A stretch of 64,000 bases of DNA from Phyllobacterium phragmitis (GTDB lineage Bacteria; Pseudomonadota; Alphaproteobacteria; Rhizobiales; Rhizobiaceae): positions 327,008 through 391,007 of the forward strand of contig NZ_PVBR01000003.1 of NCBI RefSeq assembly GCF_002980495.1. Direction: 5' to 3'. A program made the translations under genes and the position numbers. The notes beneath the pieces were generated by a model. The model was not told the origin of the DNA. It made no database searches and saw only the letters and a list, made by a program, of their open reading frames with translations. Positions 62,693 through 64,000 of the stretch are shown piece by piece. Positions within the stretch are counted from its first letter, which is position 1; every line of letters starts with the position of its first letter.

Positions 62693-62737
62693 GTCAAGAA
62701 TGGTCGCTATGGAAGGTCACGTATAGGGAGGATCAAC

Positions 62738-63868
62738 ATGGCCAAGCCGTCGACAATCCGGTCCGTCGATGCGCGCACGATCCGCGTGCCGTTGGACGCT
62801 CCGACTTCGTTTTCGACCCGGCAGGTGCATCACCGCGATTACGCCGTGACCCGCGTCACGACCGATGACGGCGTCTCCGGAATCGGTTTCTGCTATGGTG
62901 GCAGTGACGCGGGCGCTCTGGTGACGCGAGGAGTTCGTGACCTGTTCGCGCCGCTGCTGATCGGTGAGGATGCCACGCGCGTCGAAGGCCTGTGGGACAA
63001 GATGTATTCGACCGGCCTCCTGCAGGCACGAGCCGGTTCGCTGATGCGATCCATCTCGATCCTCGATATCGCCCTGTGGGACCGCAATGCTCGGGCTGCC
63101 GGCATGCCCCTGCACCGGTATCTCGGCGGCTATCACGAGGAGAGCGTGCCCGCTTACGCCTCCGGCGGCTATTATCTCGAGGGAAAGTCGCCGCAATCAC
63201 TCGGCGATGAACTCGCTTCCTACGTCGCGCTTGGCTTCAAGGCGGTAAAGATGAAGGTGGGGCGTCTCGATCCCAAAGGCGAGGAGGAGCGGATCAAGGC
63301 GGCTCGCGAGGCGATCGGGCCGGATATCCTGCTGATGCTGGACGCCAACAATGCGTGGAGGGACCTGCCGACGGCGCTGCGTTTCATGGATCGCTATGAG
63401 CCATACGACCCCTACTGGATCGAGGAGCCGTTCTCGCCAGACGACATTATCAACCACGCCCGTCTCGCGCAGAACACCAGGGTCCCAGTAGCGACGGGCG
63501 AGATCGAGGCCGGTCGCTGGCGGTTCAAGGAACTGCTCGATCAAGGCGCTGCGGCTATCCTGCAGACCGATGCAGCGGTCTGCGGCGGCATCAGCGAGTA
63601 TCGTCGTATTGGCGCGACTGCTGCGAGTTATGGCGTCACCCTCTGCCCCCACTGGTTTCACGACCTACACATCCATCTTGTCGGCTCAGCACCGAACGGT
63701 CAGTTCGTCGAATTCTTTCCCGACGATCAGGTATTGAACTTCCGAAGGCTGATCGACCGGCAGTTGGTGACGAAGGACGGGCGACTGGTGTTACCGGCCG
63801 AACCCGGACTCGGCTTCGATTTCGACGAAAAGGCCCTCGACGCATTCGCCCTCGATGAATGGGCCTGA
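62738..63868 (+). CDS. mandelate racemase/muconate lactonizing enzyme family protein
   Basis: Enolase-superfamily enzyme of 376 residues. After the N-terminal capping domain, the barrel carries FKAVKMKVGRLDPKGEEE (KxK base near residue 170), the three metal ligands in LMLDANNAWRD, YWIEEPFSPDD and VPVATGEIEAGRWRF, and the second base H in CPHWFHDLHIHLVGSAPNG. Members dehydrate or racemise sugar acids or related carboxylates. GGGAGGATCAAC precedes the ATG at 62738. Substrate unknown. Confidence 0.9.
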   Translation: MAKPSTIRSVDARTIRVPLDAPTSFSTRQVHHRDYAVTRVTTDDGVSGIGFCYGGSDAGALVTRGVRDLFAPLLIGEDATRVEGLWDKMYSTGLLQARAGSLMRSISILDIALWDRNARAAGMPLHRYLGGYHEESVPAYASGGYYLEGKSPQSLGDELASYVALGFKAVKMKVGRLDPKGEEERIKAAREAIGPDILLMLDANNAWRDLPTALRFMDRYEPYDPYWIEEPFSPDDIINHARLAQNTRVPVATGEIEAGRWRFKELLDQGAAAILQTDAAVCGGISEYRRIGATAASYGVTLCPHWFHDLHIHLVGSAPNGQFVEFFPDDQVLNFRRLIDRQLVTKDGRLVLPAEPGLGFDFDEKALDAFALDEWA

Positions 63869-63875
63869 GGCCCTA

Positions 63876-63887
63876 GGGTCCGGACCC
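63876..63887. repeat. perfect palindrome GGGTCCGGACCC near the IS left end
   Basis: Twelve-base palindrome just after the preceding stop and 61 bases before the transposase start. It may lie in or next to the terminal inverted repeat of the insertion sequence; the right end is outside the window. Confidence 0.4.
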
Positions 63888-63948
63888 AATAACGGTCTTT
63901 TCAAATCAGTCTGACGATGATTCACTTGCTCCAATATGGAGCGATGAG

Positions 63949-64000
63949 ATGACTGCTTTCTTTTGGTTTTCCGATGAACAATGGTCCCGGATCGAGCCGC
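63949..64000 (+). mobile_element. IS5-type transposase gene, 5' end only
   Basis: The frame reads MTAFFWFSDEQWSRIEP and runs off the window. This opening (F-W-L/F-S-D-E-Q-W-x-R-I-E-P) is characteristic of IS5-family transposases of the IS427 kind common in Rhizobiales. GGAGCGATG lies just upstream. Completeness cannot be judged. Confidence 0.75.

Noticed and set aside
1..64000. CRISPR arrays, rRNA operons and prophage modules
   Set aside because: No regular spaced repeats, rRNA sequence or phage structural genes were seen anywhere in the window.

Overview
The window is about 60% G+C and reads like a member of the alphaproteobacterial order Hyphomicrobiales, most likely the Brucella/Ochrobactrum branch. 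The clues are a class C beta-lactamase resembling the OCH enzymes, a urease locus in the order ureABCEFGD plus a urea channel (the layout I recall for the second urease locus of Brucella), and an OccR-like LysR regulator of the kind known from agrobacterial opine catabolism. No rRNA, tRNA, replication or core housekeeping block was seen. Most of the window is transport, catabolism, regulation and decayed genes, as in an accessory part of a chromosome or chromid. Species-level placement is inference.

Layout. 93-1777: two-gene ABC exporter. 2164-3882: secreted LprI-like protein preceded by an autotransporter remnant. 4438-5628: AmpC-type beta-lactamase without an adjacent ampR. 6198-13364: HupE/UreJ, the urease structural and accessory genes and a urea channel, all on the + strand. 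13438-14537: divergent TetR/VOC pair with tandem operators. 14610-17262: MarR, LysR and phosphoesterase remnants, a MITE-like element, an EamA exporter and a nitroreductase. 17690-17793: candidate small RNA. 18012-19847: MEKHLA and CorC-like proteins. 19994-28226: nine-gene uptake and flavoenzyme operon with a divergent OccR-type LysR (28390-29289). 29340-30008: DUF2161 nuclease-like protein. 30127-33198: tripartite tricarboxylate transporter. 33284-39536: secreted small protein, HI0933-type flavoprotein, AraC/MFS divergent pair, NTF2-like protein, decayed LysR, ChrA. 39622-44417: GntR, AGE epimerase and TRAP transporter operon. 44849-47295: decayed DJ-1/PfpI gene, spermidine-synthase-like protein, LysR and a duplicated scrap of phnF. 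47308-47936: PIN toxin and Phd antitoxin. 48163-60283: C-P lyase (phosphonate) cluster phnF / phnGHIJKL-acetyltransferase-phnCDEMN-MFS. 60284-63868: truncated lipid kinase, YciI, epimerase, enolase-superfamily enzyme. 63949-end: start of an IS5-type transposase.

How the parts work together. The urease block couples metal uptake (HupE/UreJ), apo-enzyme (UreABC), nickel loading (UreEFGD) and urea entry (UreT). The nine-gene operon couples ABC uptake of a small cationic or opine-like compound to a multi-subunit FAD/[2Fe-2S] dehydrogenase system and a RidA deaminase that would clear the imine product. The phn block carries a near-consensus Pho box in the phnF/phnG intergenic region, which also overlaps the phnF start codon. 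It should therefore respond to phosphate starvation as well as to PhnF. It supplies C-P lyase and the PhnCDE importer but lacks phnP. Scars at both sides (a phnF fragment near 47.2 kb and a lipid kinase cut short at 60.29 kb) suggest that the TA-phn-MFS segment was rearranged or inserted.

The best candidate for an undescribed system is the nine-gene flavoenzyme operon with two different DAO-type subunits. The structured small RNA candidate and the MITE-like element are the most interesting non-coding signals.
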